Part shown: positions 31,328 through 40,350 of the stretch, in pieces
Layout of the letters: each line of letters begins with the position of its first letter
How positions within the stretch are numbered: the first letter of the stretch is position 1
NCBI RefSeq assembly: GCF_003363715.1
Contig: NZ_QREV01000043.1
Coordinates: 1 to 44,296, forward strand
Length of the DNA: 44,296 bases
Direction: 5' to 3'
From: Parabacteroides acidifaciens
GTDB taxonomy: Bacteria > Bacteroidota > Bacteroidia > Bacteroidales > Tannerellaceae
Position numbers and translations under genes: made by a program
Notes under the pieces: model-generated
Told to the model about the DNA's origin: nothing
The model's database searches: none
The model's input: only the letters and a program-made list of their open reading frames with translations

Positions 31328-32518
31328 TTAATCAGATACCAAACAAATCTCAAGTTCAGCCCCTTTTTTTTCAGCAGACAAGTATGCCGTATATATTGTA
31401 ATAATCGTATCGGCAGCTAACTGACTATTGCTTTCAATTCTACCATTTTCAATATGAGCATTATAAAATGCATTCATTTCGTGCTGATACCCAAGAAACC
31501 AACCTTCGTCAGGAGAAACTTGGCTCCATCCTTGTTTTGTTTCAGTTTTTTCCACGATATATACATCTTCAAAGTTTTTCTCTTCCGGCGTATAAGTTTG
31601 CATTGAATTATTATGGCTCATATTACATTCCGTACGATGATTATTCGCGTAAATTTTCAACCAGTTGTTTGTTCCTCCCAAACTTAACTCGTTGGCAAAA
31701 ATGTCGGCGACTGTTCCATCTTCGAAGACCAGATGCAACGTTGCAAAATCTTCAATATCAGAATAGTGTGTTTTTAAATAGCCTTTATTATCGTAACTAT
31801 CCATTCTCGTTAGCGCATGAACACGAGCTGAGACTGTTTTTGGACGAATAGGCCTGCCCAATCGGGCATAACCTTCCACTGCTTTTAGATAAAATACAGC
31901 CGTTAGCGGATGACATCCTTTTCCGATCAAAGATCCACCTCCTGATAATTTCCACTTTCCGTATGACAAAGAATGTGATCCTGAATGTGACTGTTCTCCG
32001 CTTATCCACAAAATTTGTGACTTGCTTTTTTCAATAATTTCACGTTCCTTTTGGACAGCAGGTGCATATATCCAGTTTTCGGCGTACATAATACGTCCTT
32101 TACTTTTGGCTTCCGCTTGTAACATGCGCTTTACACTGTCAATGGCGTAAACCAACGCTTGCTCACGAGGAAAGGTGTCTCCGTTAAATCTATCATCTTG
32201 ATTTCCAAAATACCCGGTAAAAGGTTTTTCAACAATGACATCTTTATCGGCTTTTAATGCAGACAGGACTATCTCTTCATGATAGGCAGGCGGTACGCAA
32301 ACATGAATTATATCGACATCTGCCATAATTTCCTGTAAAGTCGCATATCTCTTTATTCCACGGCTCGTTGCAAAATCTTCCGCTTCGTCCATTGCGATAG
32401 AATATACGCCTACTACTTCAACCGCTGCACTAAATACACGCTGTAACGCTGCATAATGAAAAGAAGCCGCAAATCCGGAGCCAATAATCCCGGCTTTTAT
32501 AGTTTTTTTATTTTGCAT
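31328..32518 (-). CDS. Gfo/Idh/MocA family oxidoreductase
   Basis: NAD(P)-dependent sugar or cyclitol dehydrogenase of 396 residues. The Rossmann fold begins AGIIGSGFAASFHYAAL; CVPPAYHEE and VIVEKPFTGYFG contain the conserved EKP triplet with the catalytic-region Lys. KLSGGGSLIGKGCHPL carries the family's GG..D/G..H substrate block. No signal peptide is present, so it should act in the cytoplasm. Members of this family oxidise myo- and scyllo-inositol, glucose at C3 (first step of keto-glycoside cleavage) or sugar acids. It heads the downstream sub-operon (oxidoreductase, transporter, isomerases); 237 bases without a gene separate it from SusD. Confidence 0.88.
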   Translation of the reverse strand: MQNKKTIKAGIIGSGFAASFHYAALQRVFSAAVEVVGVYSIAMDEAEDFATSRGIKRYATLQEIMADVDIIHVCVPPAYHEEIVLSALKADKDVIVEKPFTGYFGNQDDRFNGDTFPREQALVYAIDSVKRMLQAEAKSKGRIMYAENWIYAPAVQKEREIIEKSKSQILWISGEQSHSGSHSLSYGKWKLSGGGSLIGKGCHPLTAVFYLKAVEGYARLGRPIRPKTVSARVHALTRMDSYDNKGYLKTHYSDIEDFATLHLVFEDGTVADIFANELSLGGTNNWLKIYANNHRTECNMSHNNSMQTYTPEEKNFEDVYIVEKTETKQGWSQVSPDEGWFLGYQHEMNAFYNAHIENGRIESNSQLAADTIITIYTAYLSAEKKGAELEICLVSD

Positions 32519-32755
32519 AATCAGTTGTTTATTTAAGTCCCTATCTTATTTGAGACAATAAAACCTTCTCCAACTCAAAAGAGCGGATTCTAAAAAGAAT
32601 TAAATGATAAAAAAATGAATTGTGAAAAGATGACTACAAGCTATGTAAATCAGGAGTAAAAGAAAAAGTCACATCCAAAAGCTAAAATTGCTTTTTAGGG
32701 TGGGTGAGAGGGGACTATTCTTATTCCTTCACTCCTGGTTCACATATGTGTGCCA

Positions 32756-34513
32756 TTAATTCCCGGAATAGATCGCATCGTTAGAATCCCAACCTGCGTT
32801 CTGTTTCAAAACACCATTACTTAAATTAATCTGATTTAAAGGTATTGGAAGAAGACCTTTAGTTTCAGGACGATATTTAATCGTGATAACTTCCGGAATG
32901 CCAAATCTGTACACTGGTACATCTGTTTTATATTTTGTGATTTGTTGCTCTTCAATCCCCCATCTTCTGATATCCCAGGCACGGATTCCTTCAAAAGCAA
33001 ACTCATGCCTTCTTTCTTCTTGGATATTTTCCTGGCTAACCGCTTTATAATAAGGAGTATTTTCCAATGGCGTATCTCCATGATTCGCAAAATATCCGCG
33101 CGACCTTACCCGGTTATAATAGCTCTGAGCATTAGGACTACCTAATTCAGCTGCCATTAAAAGAACGTCTGAGAAACGTATAATATAGATACCGACAAAA
33201 GAATCGGATTGTCCGTTCTTTGTTGCAATTCCATTTACAATGGTATTTGCAGCAACTCGCGCTCCATCAACTTTTACATAAATATGACTGTATTTTTTCT
33301 GATGGAAACCGGTTTCTTCCATATTACTTTGACTGTTAAAATAAAACTTTCCCGAGTTTGGAGCCGGAGTTTCACTAAACTCAATGCCTTCTGTTTCAAA
33401 ATCTCGTACATTCCATATCGAACCGGCTTTTCTTAAGTCATCGTTATCCCATTCATTATAAACTTTAGGATTAACGGCACTCATTCCACCGCCATTGCCA
33501 AAAGGAAATAATCCTCCTACCGTACAACTTACACTATGAGCAAATCGATTGAAGTTCATATTTTCGCCTAAGGCAGAAAAAGATATTGAATAGATGGCTT
33601 CCGTATTATCTCCTTTTTCTCCAATCCAAGATAGGTTATTATCTCTTGCAAACTTGTAATCATCAGCATTCCCACGATTAGCAAGCGCATATAACCATAA
33701 ATTTCTAAAATCATTTATTAGGCGATATCCACTATTGTCAATCACATCATGGAGCCAATCTAAAACTTGACTTTTATTTATAGCGCCGCCTTCAAAAAGA
33801 GGTAATTCTGATTTATTATAGTAACCAGTATAGAATAAAAACACACGACCCGCCATCGCTTCTGCAGCCCATTTGTTCGCATTAAACAAATCTGTCGCCT
33901 TATTAATTCCCTGAAAAGAAGTGGAAGGCAATATTTCAATAGCCCGTTTTAAATCACTTGCAATAAGCGCAAAACAGCTGTCTGTACTCACTCTGGGAGG
34001 ATTATTTGATTCGGTCGATAACTTAAGCGGAACTTCTCCGAATAGTCTGGTAAGATCGAAATATAAAGATGCTCTTAAATAGCGGGTTTGCCCTTCAATA
34101 TTATTCTTGGCAGCATCAGAAAGTGTATTTCCGTTTTTCTCCAGGCTCTCAAGTACAAAATTCGCTCTGAATATCCCGGTATAGTAGTTCGACCAAGGTG
34201 TACTATATGCATCCAAGTTCCGAACCTGATATCGCTCTGTTGCTCGGATCGCAGGATCATCAAATAAAGCTCGTCCACCGGCAATATGATCGTCATCCAG
34301 ATAGTTGGACAGACCTACAAAACTATTTATCTGATCATAGTAGCAACTTTTTTGTGCAGCATATACTGCCGCGATTGCTTGTTTGTAATCATCCTCCGTA
34401 ATTGGAAAAGTCGAATTGGTTTTTTCCGTCAGGTCATCTGTTGATAAAAAATCAGAACAAGACACTGAAGCAAGAACTGATAATATTAATAATAAGATTA
34501 TATACTTTTTCAT
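32756..34513 (-). CDS. SusD/RagB family outer-membrane substrate-binding lipoprotein
   Basis: It has 585 residues with a lipoprotein signal ending SVSC (Cys19), so it is lipid-anchored at the cell surface and acts as the lid of the SusC channel. Family landmarks: the N-terminal tetratricopeptide-like helices with QTRYLRASLYFDLTRLFGEVPL, WAAEAMAGRVFLFYTGYY, and the C-terminal RRHEFAFEGIRAWDIRRWG and LLPIPLNQINLSNGVLKQN, all strongly typical. The length is in the normal range. It starts 18 bases after the SusC stop. The ligand is not evident from the sequence. Confidence 0.95.
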   Translation of the reverse strand: MKKYIILLLILSVLASVSCSDFLSTDDLTEKTNSTFPITEDDYKQAIAAVYAAQKSCYYDQINSFVGLSNYLDDDHIAGGRALFDDPAIRATERYQVRNLDAYSTPWSNYYTGIFRANFVLESLEKNGNTLSDAAKNNIEGQTRYLRASLYFDLTRLFGEVPLKLSTESNNPPRVSTDSCFALIASDLKRAIEILPSTSFQGINKATDLFNANKWAAEAMAGRVFLFYTGYYNKSELPLFEGGAINKSQVLDWLHDVIDNSGYRLINDFRNLWLYALANRGNADDYKFARDNNLSWIGEKGDNTEAIYSISFSALGENMNFNRFAHSVSCTVGGLFPFGNGGGMSAVNPKVYNEWDNDDLRKAGSIWNVRDFETEGIEFSETPAPNSGKFYFNSQSNMEETGFHQKKYSHIYVKVDGARVAANTIVNGIATKNGQSDSFVGIYIIRFSDVLLMAAELGSPNAQSYYNRVRSRGYFANHGDTPLENTPYYKAVSQENIQEERRHEFAFEGIRAWDIRRWGIEEQQITKYKTDVPVYRFGIPEVITIKYRPETKGLLPIPLNQINLSNGVLKQNAGWDSNDAIYSGN

Positions 34514-34531
34514 GATCTGAAATTTTAATGA

Positions 34532-37500
34532 TTAATGTTTTATCGTTATGCCAAACATGACTGTACGGGCAAGCGGGTAAGGAGATGTGTCCACTCCACC
34601 AGCCCAGTTTCCACTATTCGGACCACTATTCCCAACTTCCGGATTAAAGCCTTTGTAAGAAGTTATGGTAAAAAGATTTTGAACAGACACGTAAAAACGG
34701 AGCTGTTTCAAAGGCATTTTCTTCCATAGTTGACAAAAATCATAACCAAGTGTCAGATTTGTTAATCTTATATAGTCCGCATTAGCAACAAATCGGTCAG
34801 ACATTCGTACGTCCTGGGTAGATCCGGTGTTAATTCTTGGATAAGAATTAGAGGTGCCTTCTCCATGCCATCTGTTTAAAGCGATATCCATCCAATTATA
34901 AACTCCATGATTGTTGTTATTGAAATAATTCCACATGATTTGATTTCCGGCCATACCGTTGGCTATGGCGTTAAAATCAAACCCCTTGTACGATAGATCA
35001 AGGGAAATGCCAAATATACAATTCGGATTTGGATCTCCTAAGTTTACATTGTCTTCCTGATCAATGACGCCATCTCCATTCTGATCCACGAATCGCATAT
35101 CTCCTGGTTTAGCATTCGGCTGAATGACCGCTCCTTCGGCATTCTTATAATTATCTATCTCACTTTGGTTTTGGAATAAGCCATTACTCTTTAAACCCCA
35201 GAAATATCCGATCGGGTATCCTACTTGGGCACGGTATGCTTCTGTTTGGTCAGCATGTAATGTACCATTGGGACCATGGATAATACCTTCGGGGTTGTTT
35301 ATTTTAGTTACCTTGTTTTTCTGAAATGTAACATTGGGAGTTATTGAATAGCTAAAACCTTTAATATTATCTCTCCAGCTTAAAGCAATTTCATATCCTT
35401 TATTTTGTACATTTCCACCATTTACATAAGGAGCACCCGTACCATCCGAAGCTAAAATCGGGGCGCGGATTAACCAATCTCTCGTTGTTTTCTTATACCA
35501 GTCAAACGTAACTCCTAATTTGCTATCTAATAAGTAACTGTCAAAGCCTATATCTACTTGCTCGGAAGTTTCCCAAGTTACATCTTTGTTTGCAATAATA
35601 TTGGGATATCCTCCACTCGTGTACTTCGATTTATCTGAATAGTTATAAAAATTCGCGTCGGAAAATGAAATAGTGGATAAATATTGGAAAGGAGATATGG
35701 ATTGATTTCCATTCTGCCCCCAGCTTGCCCTTAGCTTAAATTGGTTGATCCATTTTCTGGCAAACTCCATAAAGTCTTCATTGATAATTGACCAGCCCAC
35801 TGAAACGGATGGGAAATATCCCCATTGGCTTCCTTTGGCAAAGTTGGAAGATCCGTCTGCACGTAACACAACCGTTGCCATATAAGTCTGATTATAATCA
35901 TAGCTCACGCGCCCAAAGAATGATAATAATCGACCAGGGGTAAGCGGACTACCGGTTAAGGTTGTCATAGATGGGTCAATTGTTTTATTATTCACTAAGT
36001 ACGCATAATCAAAATCATTGAATAACGAATTTCCATTACTTCCAGAGATATTTTCCCCGATACCGGATTTTTCAGCAGACGTACCCAATAAAAAGTCAAA
36101 ATGGTTCTTTTTTACATCTAAACTGTATGATAAAGTATTCTCAAACATCCAGGTTAACCCGGTACTCATTGTTTGAGTTGTCCGGTCTATACTATTGATA
36201 TAATAACTGGAAGTAGTGGTCGCTGTTAGAAAATATTTGGGAACATATTGGCGGTACGACTCCGAATAATGATTGATCCCGAAAGAAGACCTGAAAATTA
36301 GATTCTTAATAGGTTGAAATGAAAGATAGACATTTCCGTTAAGACTATTTGCCCGGCTACGATTTCCAGACCGTGCATATTCTAAGTAAGCTAACGGATT
36401 TGGTGCTGTCGGAGCTATTCCTGTTGGTCCTCCATATTTGTCATAAGGAAAATATGCTGGATATAAGCCCGGGCTTGTCGGGTCTGGGTTATATACCTGA
36501 ATAACTGGTACACCGCTCATTATGCTTGCAAAACTGTTTTGATTGGCGGAATTCGGACTAACAGATACCCTTCTGGATCTATTGTTATAATTCAAATTTT
36601 CACCGATTTTTAATATGTCAAAGTTGCTATTCTTCAATAGGGTAGTTTCCGTATTTACCTGGAATGTATATCTGTCAAAAGTAGGTGTTGCCGGTTTTCC
36701 GACTATTCCTTCCTGAGAATATAAAGACAGCCCCAGTGAGTATATAGATTGTTCAGTACCCCCCGAAACATTTATACTGTGACTATGAATTGGTGCATTT
36801 TTGTTTGTTGTCTCATGCAGCCAATTCGAACCATTCCATTTTCCACTGACAATATCATCATAGCCGGATATCATGGAAGCATAATCTGGAATTGGGGCAT
36901 CATTATTCGTATAAAACTCAGACATGAGCATTAAATAATCTTGTGCATTCAGATAATTGAGTTTTTTGGCAATATTTTGTATGCCAAAATAGCCATCATA
37001 AGTCACAGTCGGTTTACCTATGACACCTTTTTTCGTCCCGATCAGTACAACGCCATTCGATGCCCGAGCACCATAAATTGCAGCTGAAGAGGCATCTTTA
37101 AGTACATCTATCGTCTCAATATCAGATGGATTCAGATTATCAATATCCGGTACGGTTACACCATCCACAATGAATAAAGGAGATGAATTACCTGTTGTGC
37201 CTAAGCCTCGGATACTAACTTTAAAGCCGTCTCCTGGTTGCGCCGAAAGTCTCTGAATACTAACACCCGGTGTCTGACCTTTCAGTGCGTCTAATACAGT
37301 GGATGTGTTTTTTTTAGTAATCTCGCCACCTTTAATTTGGGTGGTGGCACCTGTTACCAGCTTTTTTTTCATCACGCCATAACCAACGACAACAACTTCG
37401 TCGATTGCTTGCATATCTTCATGTAGAATGATATTGAATGTTGTTTGGTTAGCCGTATTAATGGTCTGCGTCAGATAACCGATATAGGAAACAAGTAATA

Positions 37501-38044
37501 CTGCGTTATCAGAAACATTCAGTGTAAACTTACCGTCTATATCTGAAATAGTTCCGTTATTCGTGCCTTTCTCCATGATACTGGCTCCAATCACAGATTC
37601 GCCTTTTTCATCTACAATTACGCCTTGTATGCTTTTATTGTTTTGAAGGCGTTCATTTATGACAAACTCGTTTTTACTTAATATTATTTGCCGGTCTTCA
37701 ACTTTGTAGATCACATCAGTAGTTGCAAATAGTTGTTCCAGAACCGAATCGATAGATTTTGATTCTACATGTAGATTAACCTTACGGTCTACATTGATCA
37801 ATTTACTGTTATACAAAAAATAAAACTCGGTTTCTTGTTCTATCGCATTTAAAACTTCTTCTATTGTTGCATTTTTCATGTTTAACGATATGCTGGCAGA
37901 TTGTGAATAAAGGCTGGTTGTAATAGCCCCTGCTTGTAAAATCGTTATAAATAATAGAATTATGGTTATTCTCATAAAAATAGGGATTTTACGTATTAGT
38001 ATAAAATAACACTTTGAATTTTTGAATTGTTGTGTATTCTTCAT
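34532..38044 (-). CDS. SusC/RagA TonB-dependent transporter with STN signalling domain
   Basis: It has 1170 residues. After a signal peptide (hydrophobic about 24-42, cleavage near LYSQ) come an STN domain (about 50-122), which in such proteins contacts FecR, a carboxypeptidase-regulatory-like domain (about 138-208, GVIVDEKGESVIGASI), the plug with EVVVVGYGVMKKK and the SusC motif LKDASSAAIYGARASNGV, and a 22-strand barrel ending PLARTVMFGITIKH. The STN domain makes it a transducing TonB transporter paired with the FecR/sigma genes upstream. It imports the nutrient captured by SusD across the outer membrane using TonB energy. The longer N-terminus before Met24 is typical of STN-type SusC proteins, so I kept the start at 38044. 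Confidence 0.96.
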   Translation of the reverse strand: MKNTQQFKNSKCYFILIRKIPIFMRITIILLFITILQAGAITTSLYSQSASISLNMKNATIEEVLNAIEQETEFYFLYNSKLINVDRKVNLHVESKSIDSVLEQLFATTDVIYKVEDRQIILSKNEFVINERLQNNKSIQGVIVDEKGESVIGASIMEKGTNNGTISDIDGKFTLNVSDNAVLLVSYIGYLTQTINTANQTTFNIILHEDMQAIDEVVVVGYGVMKKKLVTGATTQIKGGEITKKNTSTVLDALKGQTPGVSIQRLSAQPGDGFKVSIRGLGTTGNSSPLFIVDGVTVPDIDNLNPSDIETIDVLKDASSAAIYGARASNGVVLIGTKKGVIGKPTVTYDGYFGIQNIAKKLNYLNAQDYLMLMSEFYTNNDAPIPDYASMISGYDDIVSGKWNGSNWLHETTNKNAPIHSHSINVSGGTEQSIYSLGLSLYSQEGIVGKPATPTFDRYTFQVNTETTLLKNSNFDILKIGENLNYNNRSRRVSVSPNSANQNSFASIMSGVPVIQVYNPDPTSPGLYPAYFPYDKYGGPTGIAPTAPNPLAYLEYARSGNRSRANSLNGNVYLSFQPIKNLIFRSSFGINHYSESYRQYVPKYFLTATTTSSYYINSIDRTTQTMSTGLTWMFENTLSYSLDVKKNHFDFLLGTSAEKSGIGENISGSNGNSLFNDFDYAYLVNNKTIDPSMTTLTGSPLTPGRLLSFFGRVSYDYNQTYMATVVLRADGSSNFAKGSQWGYFPSVSVGWSIINEDFMEFARKWINQFKLRASWGQNGNQSISPFQYLSTISFSDANFYNYSDKSKYTSGGYPNIIANKDVTWETSEQVDIGFDSYLLDSKLGVTFDWYKKTTRDWLIRAPILASDGTGAPYVNGGNVQNKGYEIALSWRDNIKGFSYSITPNVTFQKNKVTKINNPEGIIHGPNGTLHADQTEAYRAQVGYPIGYFWGLKSNGLFQNQSEIDNYKNAEGAVIQPNAKPGDMRFVDQNGDGVIDQEDNVNLGDPNPNCIFGISLDLSYKGFDFNAIANGMAGNQIMWNYFNNNNHGVYNWMDIALNRWHGEGTSNSYPRINTGSTQDVRMSDRFVANADYIRLTNLTLGYDFCQLWKKMPLKQLRFYVSVQNLFTITSYKGFNPEVGNSGPNSGNWAGGVDTSPYPLARTVMFGITIKH

Positions 38045-38140
38045 AATTTTGCATTGTCAAATTAATTATGTTGTAAACTACTTAATTGATTGAATTACCG
38101 CTCCTAAGATGAGATTCTCGGATTGGTAGTTTTTTGATAG

Positions 38141-38169
38141 GCGGGAAAATACTGGTACTATTTTCCCGC
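38141..38169. terminator. Hairpin between fecR and susC
   Basis: GCGGGAAAATA (38141-38151) and TATTTTCCCGC (38159-38169) are perfectly complementary with a 7-base loop. On the plus strand it is followed by a T-rich tract, on the minus strand (the coding direction) it is not. It may attenuate read-through from fecR into susC, or protect a processed end. As a terminator on the minus strand it would be weak. Confidence 0.5.
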
Positions 38170-38218
38170 TTTGTTTTTTATGATCTTTTCTCCATAGGCA
38201 ATTTAATTTTTAGGTGAT

Positions 38219-39241
38219 TTATTCTCTTAAATGAATTAAAACAGTTCGTTTTGAATACGTGTAATCGTCCGATTGCGATGGCTCTATGATCTTGCACTTT
38301 ATCGGTGCCGATTTTTCCAAAAAATACAATATTTCATTTAATGTTTCGGTAGTAAATGTTGCCGAATATTCATAGTCATATAATTCACTTCCTTCAAGAT
38401 ATATATCAACATTGAAGTGACGTGATAACCGCTTGACTATTTCTGTCATCTTTGTTCGACGGAATATCATTTTACCGTCTTTCCATGATGTTTTTACAGC
38501 CAGATTACCGTCTTTTATTTCAAGACGGTTACTTTTTTTGTCAAAGATGGCTTGCTGTCCTTTTGATAAGATTTCCGAACCTGATGATTCAGGTAATGAA
38601 ACTTCGATATTCCCAGATGCAAGTGTTGCTTCAATTGTAGAATCTTCGTCATAGGCGGATACATTAAATTCCGTACCATAAGCGCTTACTACGATTCCAT
38701 TCTCAGTTAATACCTCGAAACGATTTGAAGGATCAGCCTTTACCTTAAAATAGGCCTCACCACTTAATAATACTTTGCGTGTTTCCGTTGAAAAGGATTG
38801 TGGATACGAAATTGTCGATCCCGAGTTTAGCCATACATCTGAACCATCAGGCAATGTGACCTTCGAAACTAAACCATATGCAGATGTTAACTCAAGTTGT
38901 CCAGACAAAATACTTTCCCGATCTTTCAATATGCTGTACATTATGAAAGTCGTTATCATAACCGGCAAAAGCAATATGGCTGCTGTATTACGGATGAATC
39001 GCCATAAATTATTTTTATATTTATATAAGGTAATCCGACGGGATATTTCCTCCCAGTTCCGTGATACATTAATTTGTTTGTGTAATGCCAGTTCAGATGT
39101 TTTTTCCCAGACAAAACGAATCTCTGATACTTCTTTTCGTAGCGTCGCAGAATTATTCAACATCTGTTCGAAATGTTTCTTTTCCTCTGCAGATAGTCTC
39201 CCTTCAAGGTAATCAATGATGAGTCTTGTTTGTGCTTTCAT
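38219..39241 (-). CDS. FecR family anti-sigma factor
   Basis: Inner-membrane regulator of 340 residues. The cytoplasmic N-terminal part (about 1-80) should hold the ECF sigma factor. One membrane helix lies at about 84-107 (AAILLLPVMITTFIMYS). The periplasmic FecR domain (about 125-225) shows TLPDGSDVWLNSGSTISYP and LLSGEAYFKVKAD. The C-terminal DUF4974-like/STN-like domain (about 250-335) includes KDGKMIFRRTKMTEIVKRLS and VDIYLEG. When SusC is loaded, its STN domain contacts FecR and the sigma is released. The gene lies between sigma (53-base gap) and susC (174 bases). Confidence 0.93.
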   Translation of the reverse strand: MKAQTRLIIDYLEGRLSAEEKKHFEQMLNNSATLRKEVSEIRFVWEKTSELALHKQINVSRNWEEISRRITLYKYKNNLWRFIRNTAAILLLPVMITTFIMYSILKDRESILSGQLELTSAYGLVSKVTLPDGSDVWLNSGSTISYPQSFSTETRKVLLSGEAYFKVKADPSNRFEVLTENGIVVSAYGTEFNVSAYDEDSTIEATLASGNIEVSLPESSGSEILSKGQQAIFDKKSNRLEIKDGNLAVKTSWKDGKMIFRRTKMTEIVKRLSRHFNVDIYLEGSELYDYEYSATFTTETLNEILYFLEKSAPIKCKIIEPSQSDDYTYSKRTVLIHLRE

Positions 39242-39294
39242 ATAAATTAGACGTACATCAAAGAAAATACCCTATAGGAAAAAGATACTTTTTA

Positions 39295-39870
39295 TCAAAA
39301 TAAAAGTAAAGCGAGTGGCAAATAATCTTTTAACTCTATGCGAAGTTGCTTCAAAGCCTTTGTTATATAAGCTTCAACGGTTTTAATGGAAATACGCTGT
39401 TGTGTTGCAATTTCTGTATATGTCAGGCCTTCAAAACGACTCATCTCAAAAACTTGACGGATATTTTCCGGCAAATTCGATAATGCAGCATTCAACATAT
39501 TTTCTAATTCTACAGTCGCGTATAAGTCATCAGTGGAATATTCTGTTTTATGAAGTGATTTTTTTTGTATCCATGAAGTTTCAATTTCCTGCTTACGCAA
39601 ATAATCTACGCAACTATTCCGTACGCTGGTCAGCAAGAGATTTCTACCGGAAGTATTAATGATCATTTTTTTTCGGTTTTTCCATATCTTAAAGAATGTA
39701 TCCTGCACAATATCTTCGCAGGTTTCCCACTGTTCTATATATCTATGAGCAAATACACAAAGGGAAGAGAAAAATTTAAAAAATAAAGAACGAAAAGCAT
39801 CTTCGTCGTCCAATTGTGCGATCTTCCAGAATAACAGATCAATCTCATTTGTATGTGTGCAATCATCCAT
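39295..39870 (-). CDS. ECF sigma-70 factor of the SusC/FecR type
   Basis: It has 191 residues. Region 2 appears as FRSLFFKFFSSLCVFAHRYI followed by CEDIVQDTFFKIWKNR, and region 4 as LPENIRQVFEMSRFEGLTYTEIATQQRISIKTVEAYI, the Bacteroidetes ECF form. It should activate the SusC/SusD genes when freed from FecR. The first gene of the locus: its start lies next to a near-consensus TATCTTCG. It is 201 bases from the tRNA-Ser gene, across the putative island edge. Confidence 0.93.
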   Translation of the reverse strand: MDDCTHTNEIDLLFWKIAQLDDEDAFRSLFFKFFSSLCVFAHRYIEQWETCEDIVQDTFFKIWKNRKKMIINTSGRNLLLTSVRNSCVDYLRKQEIETSWIQKKSLHKTEYSTDDLYATVELENMLNAALSNLPENIRQVFEMSRFEGLTYTEIATQQRISIKTVEAYITKALKQLRIELKDYLPLALLLF

Positions 39871-40070
39871 GTAACGAAGATACGACTATTTTTCGTTATT
39901 AAAAGTTGTTGTTATATTGAATATTCGTAAAGTGTACGGTTTCTTATATACCAAGATTGTGTGGACAAATGAGCAAATCGGGGAAAAGAATCTTTTTTTG
40001 TAGCGTTTGTCATTGTCAGCAATGAAATATAAATAAGATAGAACTCTTAAGTATGTGCCTTATCTTATTA

Positions 40071-40081
40071 GCGGAGAAAGA
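40071..40081. repeat. tRNA-Ser 3'-end copy of the 11-base direct repeat
   Basis: GCGGAGAAAGA covers the 3' end of the tRNA-Ser gene (on the minus strand) and recurs exactly at 28045-28055. A 9-base stem, AATAAGATA/TATCTTATT at 40032-40069, lies just outside the 3' end and may act as the tRNA terminator. Confidence 0.5.
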
Positions 40082-40156
40082 GGGATTCGAACCCCCGGAA
40101 CCTCTCGGTTCAACGGTTTTCAAGACCGCCGCAATCGACCACTCTGCCATCTCTCC
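40072..40156 (-). tRNA. tRNA-Ser (anticodon UGA)
   Basis: Read on the minus strand the 85-base gene starts GGAGAGATGGCAGAGTGG and ends in GGTTCGAATCC, TTTCTCC and discriminator G. The acceptor arms GGAGAGA/TTTCTCC pair with one G-T. The anticodon loop is CTTGAAA with TGA. A long variable arm places it in class II, as for serine. CCA is not encoded. TACCTTTG, a matching -7 element, lies upstream at 40198-40205 (minus strand). Confidence 0.97.
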
Positions 40157-40309
40157 AATTATATTTTGCAACAGTATTTTTTTTCTCTATTGCGGTGCAA
40201 AGGTAGTGATTATTTTGGAATATCCTATTTTTTGCGCTGATATTTTTTATTTATGAGCTCATACTTTTCTTTTAACCACAGGGATTGAACGTTTGTGGTT
40301 TTTTATTGT

Positions 40310-40317
40310 TATTTTTG
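40310..40317 (+). promoter_or_regulatory. -7 element (TATTTTTG) for the thioredoxin gene
   Basis: Matches TAnnTTTG, 33 bases before the thioredoxin start. A TTG at 40285-40287 lies 22 bases upstream, two more than usual. Confidence 0.5.
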
Positions 40318-40350
40318 TAGGTAGTAATAATTAATAGTAACGAGGTTTAT

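Larger units (their letters stand above)
28056..40070 (-). other. Candidate genomic island at tRNA-Ser (carbohydrate utilisation locus)
   Basis: All eight genes between the two 11-base repeats lie on the minus strand and form one functional set: sigma, FecR, SusC, SusD, oxidoreductase, transporter and two isomerases. The DNA is visibly AT-richer than its surroundings: the 60 bases from 36001 hold 20 G/C against 32 in the 60 bases from 15001. One border is the 3' end of a tRNA gene, as in integrase-mediated insertion. No integrase or transposase is present, so if it was mobile it has lost that function or was moved in trans. Confidence 0.5.

Noticed and set aside
32519-32755. Possible terminator or second promoter between SusD and the oxidoreductase gene
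   Set aside because: Only a weak AAAAGC/GCTTTT stem near 32677-32696 and no TAnnTTTG site are visible; not enough to call either.
28056-40070. Integrase or transposase gene inside the candidate island
   Set aside because: I looked on both strands and found none; every long frame is accounted for by the sugar locus.
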